Below are positions 56,942 to 64,000 of a stretch of 64,000 nt of DNA, in pieces. This stretch comes from Myxococcales bacterium. GTDB lineage: Bacteria; Myxococcota; Polyangia; Nannocystales; Nannocystaceae. Positions within the stretch are counted from its first letter, which is position 1, and each line of letters begins with the position of its first letter. The notes under the pieces are model-generated. The model searched no databases, was not told where the DNA came from, and saw only the letters and a program-made list of their open reading frames with translations. The position numbers were made by a program, and so were the translations under genes. The stretch covers positions 186,001 through 250,000 of the forward strand of contig JAEUJW010000008.1 of NCBI GenBank assembly GCA_016793465.1, written 5' to 3'.

Positions 56942-57454
56942 TCACCCGCCGAGGCGCCGCATGATCGCCTCGAACCGCTCGTCGTCGGCGGCCCGCTCGA
57001 GCGCGTCGACGTCGGCCTCGTCCTCGGGCGGCCGCCCGCCGTGGGTCAGGTTGCGCAGCCGCATCGCCAGGGTGATGCCGAGCGCGCGGTAGAACCGCGA
57101 GGCGAACGCCAGGTCGGCGTCGAGTCGGCGGCCGACCTCGGTGCGGGCGATCGCCAGCACCGACGACGCCCGGACCGCGCGCACCGTCGCCGACGGCGGG
57201 CGGGCGTCGAGGAACGACAGCTCGCCGATCACCTCGCCGCGCTGCATCACCGAGATCTGGCGGTCGCCGGTCGAGCGGCTGGTCACCAGGAACGCCCCCG
57301 ACAGGATGATGTGCAGGAAGCTGTTGCGCCGGCCCTCCTCGACGAGCGGGGCGCCGGGCGGCAGCGTCACGCGCAGGCCGGCCGCGGCGATGAAGTCGAT
57401 GTCTTCGTCGCGCAGGAGCCCGAGGATGTGCACGCACCGCGGCATCGGCGGCAA
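56942..57454 (-). CDS. Cyclic-nucleotide-binding-domain protein
   Basis: 170 residues: a CAP-like cNMP-binding beta-roll (about 10-125) and a short helical tail. The phosphate-binding cassette reads GELSFLDARPPSATVRA, close to the canonical form with its Arg, so nucleotide binding is likely. There is no DNA-binding helix-turn-helix after it, so it is not a CRP-type regulator. It lies 23 bases downstream of the permease pair in the same direction and may control it. Confidence 0.8.
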   Translation of the reverse strand: MPPMPRCVHILGLLRDEDIDFIAAAGLRVTLPPGAPLVEEGRRNSFLHIILSGAFLVTSRSTGDRQISVMQRGEVIGELSFLDARPPSATVRAVRASSVLAIARTEVGRRLDADLAFASRFYRALGITLAMRLRNLTHGGRPPEDEADVDALERAADDERFEAIMRRLGG

Positions 57455-57477
57455 GCTACCCCCTCACCGGCCGCGTG

Positions 57478-58794
57478 TCACGTGCGGCGCAGCCCGGCCA
57501 GCAGCGGCTGCTTCGCGGCCACCAGCGCCACCGGGCCGCTGACCAGCGCGCACAGCACCAGCGCCGCCAGCCCGGGGAACAGCATGTCGCCGGCCGTCAG
57601 GCGCACCGGCAGGTGGTCGACCGGGTACACGTCGCCGCTCAGCGGATAGCGGTACGCCGCCACCAGCCCGCTGAGCAGCAGCCCGAGCCCCACCCCGATC
57701 GCCGCCCCGGCCAGCCCCGCGAGCAGCCCGACCGCCTCGAAGATCCAGAACACCGCCCGCCCGTGGGCGCCGAGCGCCATCAGGGCCGCGATCTCGGCCC
57801 GCTTGCGGCGGACCAGCAGCAGCAGGCTGGCGACCAGGGCCGTCGCCGCCACCACCTCGAGCAGCATCAGCACCAGCGACACCGCCCCGCGGATCTGCCG
57901 CAGCCCGGCCACCGTGCCCTCGCTCTGCTCGCGCCACGTCGTCGCCCGGAAGTCGCGCCCGAGCCCCGCCATCAGCGCCTCGGCGACCTCGTCCGCCTGC
58001 TGCGGATCCGCCAGCCAGAACTCCATGCCGGTCGCGCGGGCCTCGCCGAAGAACAGCGCCTGCCCGGCCGACAGGTGGCACAGCGCCAGCGACGTGTCGA
58101 ACTCCGTCACCCCCGTCTCGACCAGGTCGAGCACCTCGAAGCTCGCGTGGCGCGGCGGGCGGCCGAGCGACGCCGCCGTGCCGTCGAGCTCGGCCGGGAT
58201 CACCAGGTTCACGCGATCGCCGACGTTCACTCCGAGCCGCGCCGCCAGGCGGTGGCCGAGCGCCAGCCCCGGCGCCGCGTCCCAGCTGCCCGGGCGCAGC
58301 GCCGACAGGTCGCCCGCGCGCAGCATCTCCGGCACCCCCGGCATGCCGCCGGCCAGCGCCGGGTCGAGCCCCTTGACCAGCGCGATCGCCGGCGTGCGGC
58401 TCGGCTCGTGCTTCGCCGCCTCCTCGTCGCGCACCGGCACCACCGCCGCCATCGCGAACGCGAACGGCGACGCCGCCACCACCCGCGGGTCGGCCGTCCA
58501 CTGCGCGACCACCTGCGGGTACTCATTAAAATCCTGCCCGTACTCGGTCAGCAGCACGTGGCCGTTGACGCGGGCCAGCTTGCTCGTCAACGCGTGTTCG
58601 AACCCCGACGTCACCCCGAGCACCGTCACCAGCGCCGCGCAGCCGAGGCCCATGCCGAACACCGCGACCGCCACCGCCGGCGTCAGCAGGCGCACGCACG
58701 TCGCGCCGAACAGCACCAGCGCCGCCACGCCGGCGGCCAGCGGCGGGACCACGCTGCGCACCCCGGCCAGCACCAGCGCCCCGCCGATCGCCAC
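57478..58794 (-). CDS. LolC/LolE-like (FtsX-type) ABC permease, copy 2
   Basis: 438 residues from the GTG at 58794. Two N-terminal hydrophobic segments, a periplasmic domain (about 65-290) and three C-terminal helices in the FtsX domain (RRKRAEIAALMALGAHGRAV). LolC/E proteins with LolD release lipoproteins from the inner membrane; MacB-like roles are also possible. Coding-like sequence continues upstream in frame to about 58917 (LVWLIAGRLLLRERG, typical of LolC N termini) but has no ATG, GTG or TTG, so the true start is unsettled. No LolD ATPase is nearby. Confidence 0.72.
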   Translation of the reverse strand: MAIGGALVLAGVRSVVPPLAAGVAALVLFGATCVRLLTPAVAVAVFGMGLGCAALVTVLGVTSGFEHALTSKLARVNGHVLLTEYGQDFNEYPQVVAQWTADPRVVAASPFAFAMAAVVPVRDEEAAKHEPSRTPAIALVKGLDPALAGGMPGVPEMLRAGDLSALRPGSWDAAPGLALGHRLAARLGVNVGDRVNLVIPAELDGTAASLGRPPRHASFEVLDLVETGVTEFDTSLALCHLSAGQALFFGEARATGMEFWLADPQQADEVAEALMAGLGRDFRATTWREQSEGTVAGLRQIRGAVSLVLMLLEVVAATALVASLLLLVRRKRAEIAALMALGAHGRAVFWIFEAVGLLAGLAGAAIGVGLGLLLSGLVAAYRYPLSGDVYPVDHLPVRLTAGDMLFPGLAALVLCALVSGPVALVAAKQPLLAGLRRT

Positions 58795-58918
58795 GGTGGC
58801 GATCAGCGCGATCGTCAGCGCGTGCCCGCGGCGCCCGGTCCGCCCGCGCTCGCGCAGCAGCAGGCGGCCCGCGATCAGCCAGACCAGCCCGCCGCGGGAG
58901 CGCGTCCGCTGGCCCGCC

Positions 58919-60817
58919 TCACTCGTAGCGCAGGCCCTCCACGGGGCGCAGCTTGGCCGCGCGCATCGACGGCGGGAGGGTGGCGACGAAGCAGATGAGC
59001 AGCGTCATCAGCAGGATCAGCACGATCTGCACCCCCGAGATCTCGACCGGCAGCGACTCGATGAAGTAGACCTCGGGGTCGAGCGTGTAGCCGTAGAGCT
59101 CGACCAGCCAGCACAGCACCAGCCCGAAGCCCACGCCCGCGAGCGACCCGCTGAGCCCGATGGCCATGCCGGTGACCTGGAAGATGCGCGACACGCTGCC
59201 GCCGGTGGCCCCCATCGACATCAGGATCGCCACCTCGGCCGAGCGGCGGACCACCATCGTCCACAGCGCCGACAGCACGTTGAAGGTCGCGACCGTGATC
59301 ACCAGCGAGAGGATCACCGTGATGATGTTCTTCTGGAACCGGATCGATTTGAACAGGTTCTCGTTGAGGTTCTGCCACTCGAGCACCGAGTACTCGCGGC
59401 CCGGCAGCTCGCCGCGGATCGCCCCGCCGACCGCCGGCGCCAGCTCGGGCTCGGTCAGCCGCAGGTCCACGCCCGACACCTGGTCGCGCCCGCGATACTT
59501 GAAGCGCTGCAGCTCCTTGATGTGCACGTACACCAGGCGGCTGTCGTACTCCTGGAAGCCGGCCTGGAACACGCCGACCACCCGGTAGTACTGGAACTCG
59601 GGCTCGGCGCTGGTGTCGAAGCTCGACCCCGGGTCGACCACCATCACCAGCGAGTCCTCGCGCACGCCGAGCTCGCGGGCCAGGGTCGCGCCGACGAAGA
59701 TCGTCGGCAGCGCGCTGGCGTCGAAGCGGGTGTCGTCGCCGGGGCCGCCGGCGTCGGGCCAGTCGTCGTCATCGGCCGTCAGGTCGCTGCGGATCTCCCC
59801 CGGGATCCGCTTGCGTGCGGCCGGCGCCGCCGCGTAGTGCTCCATCGCCCGCTCGTACCAGCCGGGCCCGCGCGGGTCGGGGGTCGCCGCCACCGGCGCC
59901 GGCAGCTCGTCGGGCTCGCGGTCGGGCACCGGCATGAGTTCGAAGTCGCTGCGCAGGCGGTCCAGCGGGATCGCCCGCCCGCTGCCGCGTTCGAGGTGCT
60001 GCGGCAGGTCGATCACCTCCGACGCGGTCGCCGGCTCGATGCCCTTGACCAGCACGCTGGCCAGGCGAAGGTCGTCGGTGCGGCCGCCCTCGGGGTCGAA
60101 CGGGGCCAGCATCATCGCGTAGTACACGAACGGGCTCGCGCCCTGGACCCCGGCCTGCTGGCGCAGCCAGGCCTCGAAGCGGCGGTACTCGGTCATCCCC
60201 GTGCTGCGCGTGATGTTGATGTGCGCATACACTCCGAGGACCCGGCGCTCGAACTCGTGCTGAAACCCGGTCGCCACCGACTGCACGACGATCAGCGCCG
60301 CCACCCCGAGCACCACCCCGACGATGCTGGTGGTCCCGAAGATCGACGAGTACTGCACCAGCAACAACAGCAGCCCGAGGAAGCTCGCCCACGCCACGGT
60401 GACGACGAGGGTCAGGCTGTGGACCCCGAGGTTGAGGGCCAGGAGGCCGCCGGCCGCGATCAGGAGGCAGACCAGGCAGGCCACGCGGGCCCGCCGCGGG
60501 GCCCGGTCGGTCCGCAAGATCCGCAGCCCGATCCGGCTCTCGTAGCCGAACGCCCCCGACAGCAGCCAGCGCAGGATCAGCACCAGCAGCGCGATCGACC
60601 CGCCCCAGCCCGCGAGCGTCGACCACGGCTCGCCGAGCCCGAGCAGCGCCGCCGGGACCACCAGCACGCCCCACGACAGCACGAACAACAGCAGCAGCAG
60701 CGCTTGCACCCGTCCGGCTCGCCGACGCGCCCGCGCCGGGTCGACCTGCGCTCCGGGGCCGTGGCCCATCAGGCCTCGCTGTGGCCCGTCCGGAGCCTGC
60801 TTCGTCGCGTTCGCCAC
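58919..60817 (-). CDS. LolC/LolE-like (FtsX-type) ABC permease, copy 1
   Basis: 632 residues. It starts with four predicted membrane segments (about 38-175), more than the usual one for LolC. A large periplasmic domain (about 200-500) includes a charged insertion near 330-370, and three C-terminal helices end with AAKLRPVEGLRYE, the standard end of LolC/E. With the next gene it should form a heterodimeric permease. The ATPase is missing from the window. Given the many lipoproteins encoded here, a lipoprotein-release function would make sense, but this is inference. Confidence 0.75.
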   Translation of the reverse strand: MANATKQAPDGPQRGLMGHGPGAQVDPARARRRAGRVQALLLLLFVLSWGVLVVPAALLGLGEPWSTLAGWGGSIALLVLILRWLLSGAFGYESRIGLRILRTDRAPRRARVACLVCLLIAAGGLLALNLGVHSLTLVVTVAWASFLGLLLLLVQYSSIFGTTSIVGVVLGVAALIVVQSVATGFQHEFERRVLGVYAHINITRSTGMTEYRRFEAWLRQQAGVQGASPFVYYAMMLAPFDPEGGRTDDLRLASVLVKGIEPATASEVIDLPQHLERGSGRAIPLDRLRSDFELMPVPDREPDELPAPVAATPDPRGPGWYERAMEHYAAAPAARKRIPGEIRSDLTADDDDWPDAGGPGDDTRFDASALPTIFVGATLARELGVREDSLVMVVDPGSSFDTSAEPEFQYYRVVGVFQAGFQEYDSRLVYVHIKELQRFKYRGRDQVSGVDLRLTEPELAPAVGGAIRGELPGREYSVLEWQNLNENLFKSIRFQKNIITVILSLVITVATFNVLSALWTMVVRRSAEVAILMSMGATGGSVSRIFQVTGMAIGLSGSLAGVGFGLVLCWLVELYGYTLDPEVYFIESLPVEISGVQIVLILLMTLLICFVATLPPSMRAAKLRPVEGLRYE

Positions 60818-60999
60818 GTTCGCGGAGGGCGGACGTTAACAGCCGGCCCAGAGCAGGTCAATCCGTCGATTACGCCGGAGTTCGCCGGTCCTCGCGGGTC
60901 TCGGCAGATCCCGGGCGCGCCGTCCGAACCTCCCCGTCAAACGCCGCGGATCCTGCTCTTCGGGCGTTTTTGCGGGCCAAACACCGCAGAGCGCGAACC

Positions 61000-61028
61000 T
61001 TGACACGCCTCGCTGGCGCAAGTTACGC
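61000..61028 (+). promoter_or_regulatory. Sigma-70-type promoter
   Basis: TTGACA (61000-61005), a 17-base spacer and TTACGC (61023-61028). A perfect -35 box with a fair -10, 30 bases upstream of the start at 61059. It is the best housekeeping promoter I see in the window. Confidence 0.7.
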
Positions 61029-61058
61029 TGCGCCGACCGCTGATTTCCGGAGCTCTGC

Positions 61059-61967
61059 ATGCCTCGACGGTTCCTCTCCACGTTTGCCCTAGCAGCTCTC
61101 GGTCTCTACTCTTCGGAGGCATGGGCAGGCGCCTACGACCTTCGCCTCAACCGGCTCGGCGGTGAAGTCGGCGGCGTGCCGATGGGGAACAACGACGACT
61201 TCCGCAGCCTGGCCTCCGAGCTCGGCGTGTTGATGGCGCCGAAGCCCGGCGACCCGGCCGACTCGCTCGGCCTGTCGGGCTTCGCCGTCTCGGCCGACAT
61301 CGGCATCAACACCATCAGCAACAGCGCCAACTACTGGACGCAGGCGACCCGCGGGACCCCCGGCAAGATCGCCCCGACGCTGCAGATCATGGGCCGCAAG
61401 GGCCTGTGGCCCGGCATCGAGGTCGGCGCCGGCGCGACCCACCTGTTCAACAGCCGCATGTGGACGATCAGCGGCTACGGCAAGGTCGCCCTGCACGAGG
61501 GCTTCCACCACCTGCCGATCCCGTCGATCGCCCTGCGCGGCATGTTCTCCCGCCTGGTCGGCTCCGAGGACATGAACATGACGACCGGCTCGGTCGACGT
61601 GTCGATCTCGCATGTCTTCGGCATCGGCAAGACCGTCAACATCACCCCGTACGCCGGCTACCAGGCGCTGATGATCATCGCCCGCTCGGGCGTCCTCGAC
61701 GTCACGCCGCAGACCGACGAGTACCTCGACCCGACCGGCAGGCTCAGCGAGTTCGTGTTCAAGGACGCCGGCGTGATCCTGCGGCACCGCCCGTTCCTCG
61801 GCTTCCGATTCATCTTCAGCGTTATTCGCATCACGGCCGAGGCGATGATCGTCCCCGGCGGCGGACGCAACGGCTCCATCACCGGGGCCAATGGCATGAC
61901 GACCACCGTCGCCGACAACTCGGGCCTGCAGCAGCAGTACACCCTTTCCCTCGGTCTGGACTTCTAA
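61059..61967 (+). CDS. Outer-membrane beta-barrel protein
   Basis: 302 residues. Signal peptide ending AWA-GAYDL. The mature part alternates polar and hydrophobic residues in strands, with Gly and Tyr/Phe at turns, and ends in LGLDF, the C-terminal Phe of barrel proteins. It has a ribosome-binding site (CCGGAG at 61047-61052) and the promoter at 61000, unlike the leaderless genes around it, which suggests strong expression. No family is recognised. The zinc-ribbon gene follows after three bases. Confidence 0.7.
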   Translation: MPRRFLSTFALAALGLYSSEAWAGAYDLRLNRLGGEVGGVPMGNNDDFRSLASELGVLMAPKPGDPADSLGLSGFAVSADIGINTISNSANYWTQATRGTPGKIAPTLQIMGRKGLWPGIEVGAGATHLFNSRMWTISGYGKVALHEGFHHLPIPSIALRGMFSRLVGSEDMNMTTGSVDVSISHVFGIGKTVNITPYAGYQALMIIARSGVLDVTPQTDEYLDPTGRLSEFVFKDAGVILRHRPFLGFRFIFSVIRITAEAMIVPGGGRNGSITGANGMTTTVADNSGLQQQYTLSLGLDF

Positions 61968-61970
61968 AGC

Positions 61971-62897
61971 ATGTTCATCGTCTGCCCGTCCTGTTCCGGT
62001 CCGTACCGCATCGCCGCCGACCAGATCTCCGCTCTGGTCCAGGTGGCCTGCCCGCACTGCGAGTACAAGGTCATCCTCGACTTCGAAGCGGCCAACGACC
62101 CCGCCCTCCGCGAGCCCGGCATGCAGTTCGCTCAGGGCTACGAGAACGCCGAGGCCTACTTCAGCGTGTACAGCCACGTCGGCAAGAACCCCGGCGTGCA
62201 GCCGTTCTCGGCCCCGGGCGTGGCCGCCGGCCAGGTCCCGCAGGCCGCCGAGGTCAAGGCCACCGGCACCTCGCCCGCGTCGCAGCAGCCGCTCGTCGAG
62301 GCCAAGCCCGCCGAGGTCAAGCCCGCCGAGGTCAAGCCCGCCGCGACCTCGCCGTCCGCCGCGCTCGGCGCCCCGTCCACCGGCCTGCTCAGCCCCTCCG
62401 GCATGGCCGCCGCCTCCTCGTCGCGCGCCGCCAAGACGGTGATGCACACCCCGTCGAAGAAGCCGGTCCCGCTCGACCCCACCAGCGAGCCGCTGGCCCC
62501 GCGCCCCAAGGCCCCCTCGGGCCCGTCCATGCGGGCCGGCGCCAACACCGAGCAGGTCAACGAGGCCAAGCCCGTCGAGGCCGTCGCCGCGGCCGAGCCG
62601 GCCTCCAACCGCCAGCCCCCGCACACCCCGCCGGCCACCAACGTGGTCAGCAGCGGCCCGACCCCGGTCGAGCCCGTCGCCACCAGGCCCGAGGACCCCG
62701 CGGCCCAGTCGCACAGCCAGCTGAAGCCCGAAGGCGACAAGAAGCCCGAGGCCAGGCCGGTCGAGGCGACCCCGGCCAAGCCGGCGGACAACGCCATCAA
62801 GCCGGCCGAGACCTCGAGCTCGAAGTTCATCCTCATCGGCATCGTCCTCGTCATCGCCCTCGTGCTGCTGTTCGTGTTCGTGATCAACAAGTCGTAA
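61971..62897 (+). CDS. Zinc-ribbon protein with C-terminal membrane anchor
   Basis: 308 residues. An N-terminal zinc ribbon (Cys5, Cys8, Cys27, Cys30) of the MJ0042 kind, common at the N terminus of myxobacterial and other membrane-linked proteins, is followed by about 240 residues of Ala/Pro/Glu/Lys-rich disorder that includes EVKPA repeats. One helix (about 287-304) and KS close the chain. So it is tail-anchored with the ribbon in the cytosol. Probably translated with the barrel gene; role unknown. Confidence 0.75.
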   Translation: MFIVCPSCSGPYRIAADQISALVQVACPHCEYKVILDFEAANDPALREPGMQFAQGYENAEAYFSVYSHVGKNPGVQPFSAPGVAAGQVPQAAEVKATGTSPASQQPLVEAKPAEVKPAEVKPAATSPSAALGAPSTGLLSPSGMAAASSSRAAKTVMHTPSKKPVPLDPTSEPLAPRPKAPSGPSMRAGANTEQVNEAKPVEAVAAAEPASNRQPPHTPPATNVVSSGPTPVEPVATRPEDPAAQSHSQLKPEGDKKPEARPVEATPAKPADNAIKPAETSSSKFILIGIVLVIALVLLFVFVINKS

Positions 62898-62955
62898 GCC
62901 CGGCCGAATCGCCCGAGCACCGTCGCAGGCCCGCGCGTCACGCCCGGGCCTGCGG

Positions 62956-62961
62956 TATTTT
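62956..62961 (+). promoter_or_regulatory. -10 box of a probable leaderless promoter
   Basis: TATTTT ends six bases before the ATG at 62968. Confidence 0.5.
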
Positions 62962-62967
62962 CCGGGC

Positions 62968-64000
62968 ATGCATTCGCCCTCGCGCCTCCTCGCGGGTCTC
63001 TCGACCGTGCTCGTGCTCGCCGCGTGCAAGGCATCGGTGTCGCTGAACGCGGGCCTCGACCGCGGGACCGCCCACGCCGACGCAGGCGCCGGCGCCGAGG
63101 CGTCGCCGCCCGCGGTCGCCCGCGTGGTCCGCTCCGGCGACCGCCTGGTCTACGAGGGCGAGGAGATCGAGTTCGAGACCGACTCCGCCATCATCCGCGG
63201 CGAGGCCAGCAGCGCCGTGCTCGACCAGCTCGCCGCCGTGCTGAAGAAGTACCCCGCGGTCGGCGTGCGCATCGAGGGCCACACCGACAGCCGCGGCAGC
63301 CAGAGCTACAACCGCAAGCTGTCCGACGAGCGCGCCGCCGCCATCAAGGTCGCGCTCGTCAAGCGCGGCGTCGCCGGCGAGCGCCTGACCAGCGAGGGCA
63401 TGGGCGAGGACAAGCCCGCCCGCCCCGAGCCGACCGCCTGTCGCAACCGCTCCGAGGCATCGATCGCCGACAACAAGCGCGCCGAGTGCCACGCGGTCTG
63501 GCGCGACAACCGGCGCGCCGCGTTCGTCGTCGTGTCCGGCGCCGAGGCCCTGCCCGCCGAGGGCACCGTCGTCAGCGAGCCCCACGCCGCGCCCGCCGAG
63601 CCCGCCGCCGGACGCCGCGAGCGGCGCCCCGACTGGGCCCTGCGCCTGTTCGGCGGCTACACCCTGCTCGTGCCCGACGACCCCTACCACGGCGGCCACG
63701 TCGGCCTCGGCGTGTTCGCCTCGCAGCGCTTCGGCAAGCGGCAGCGCGGCTACATCGGCGGCGGCCCGCGCCTGCACTACCGCGGCCTGCGCCACCAGTA
63801 CGAGCCCCCCACCGCCAGCACCGTCACCCTCCACGAGTTCGGCCCCGAGGGCGACCTGCTGATCGGCGGCGGCTCGAAGAAACTCGTGGGCCTGTTCTCG
63901 CTGCGCGTCGGCTTCGGCCTCGGCGCCGTGCGCCAGCGCGAGGACATCGGCCTCACCCTCCGCGAGCACCGCCTCGCCGGCTGGGCCATGGGCGGCGTGG
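62968..64000 (+). CDS. OmpA-family lipoprotein with C-terminal barrel-like region, 3'-truncated
   Basis: At least 344 residues, cut by the window end. Signal with lipobox VLAAC (Cys20), a short spacer, and an OmpA C-terminal domain (about 65-195). EGHTDSRGSQSYN and DNRRAAFVVVSG are the peptidoglycan-binding motifs, with a Cys-containing insertion (ACRNRSEASIADNKRAECH) between them. After residue 220 the chain changes to Gly/Tyr-rich strands (LRLFGGYTLL, GGGPRLHYRGL), which looks like a small barrel. The order OmpA domain first and barrel second is the reverse of classical OmpA. It may instead be a lipoprotein with a beta-rich tail. Confidence 0.8.
   Translation, partial: MHSPSRLLAGLSTVLVLAACKASVSLNAGLDRGTAHADAGAGAEASPPAVARVVRSGDRLVYEGEEIEFETDSAIIRGEASSAVLDQLAAVLKKYPAVGVRIEGHTDSRGSQSYNRKLSDERAAAIKVALVKRGVAGERLTSEGMGEDKPARPEPTACRNRSEASIADNKRAECHAVWRDNRRAAFVVVSGAEALPAEGTVVSEPHAAPAEPAAGRRERRPDWALRLFGGYTLLVPDDPYHGGHVGLGVFASQRFGKRQRGYIGGGPRLHYRGLRHQYEPPTASTVTLHEFGPEGDLLIGGGSKKLVGLFSLRVGFGLGAVRQREDIGLTLREHRLAGWAMGGV

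Overview
The window is a very GC-rich stretch (roughly 70-75% by eye) from a free-living myxobacterium (Myxococcota), most like the Nannocystaceae. This assignment is an inference. It rests on the many secreted lipoproteins with Thr/Ser/Pro/Gly/Asp-rich linkers followed by Cys-rich domains, on the regulatory-PTS/rpoN cluster arranged as in the former Deltaproteobacteria, and on the codon use. There is no rRNA, tRNA, CRISPR array, transposase, phage gene or plasmid gene that I can see. It reads as ordinary chromosome with a strong cell-envelope bias. I call 55 protein genes, two of them cut by the window edges.

Layout. 1-2.8 kb: a truncated transglutaminase-like gene and a DUF2341/LamG lipoprotein. 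2.8-9.0 kb: two tandem ~1,000-residue outer-membrane proteins that each join a HEYTH zinc-peptidase domain, a TolB-like propeller and a C-terminal beta-barrel. 9.1-16.9 kb, minus strand: rpoN, hpf, hprK, rapZ, a mannose-type EIIA, HPr, ptsI and an alpha/beta hydrolase, a regulatory phosphotransferase chain with no sugar permease. 17.0-22.1 kb: pyrG, a biotin carboxylase, a lipoprotein, an omega subunit with a long acidic tail, and a TerB-like gene. 22.2-28.7 kb: a metzincin lipoprotein diverging from a cobalamin-riboswitch-controlled btuB-btuF-btuC operon that lacks the ATPase. 29.3-40.1 kb: SLT-like protein, a CXXCH lipoprotein, KAS III, an OmpA lipoprotein, the RNA 2'-phosphotransferase KptA, a CAP lipoprotein, an SMP-30-like protein, a split YeeE pair with an unknown partner, a TonB-like protein and ThyX. 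40.2-56.9 kb: lipoproteins, a double SagB-type nitroreductase, an NCS1 permease, an exported dehydratase-like protein, a DUF1338 enzyme, an RlmN/Cfr-like radical SAM enzyme, a GST, a lipoprotein globin with an overlapping partner gene, and an alkaline-phosphatase-superfamily membrane enzyme. 56.9-64 kb: a cNMP-binding protein, two LolC/E-like permeases, an outer-membrane barrel, a zinc-ribbon tail-anchored protein and a truncated OmpA lipoprotein.

Three genome-wide habits stand out. First, many genes carry a TAnnnT -10 box only 6-10 bases upstream of the start codon and no Shine-Dalgarno, which suggests widespread leaderless transcription. Second, a short palindrome (ACCTGTCC-N4-GGACAGG and variants) recurs many times, clustered in 24.3-30.7 kb and lying in-frame inside coding sequence. 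Third, rare AT islands of the type CTATTAAA interrupt GC-rich genes. The most unusual genes are the lipoprotein-anchored truncated hemoglobin with its translationally coupled partner (50.1-51.4 kb) and the tandem peptidase-propeller-barrel proteins.
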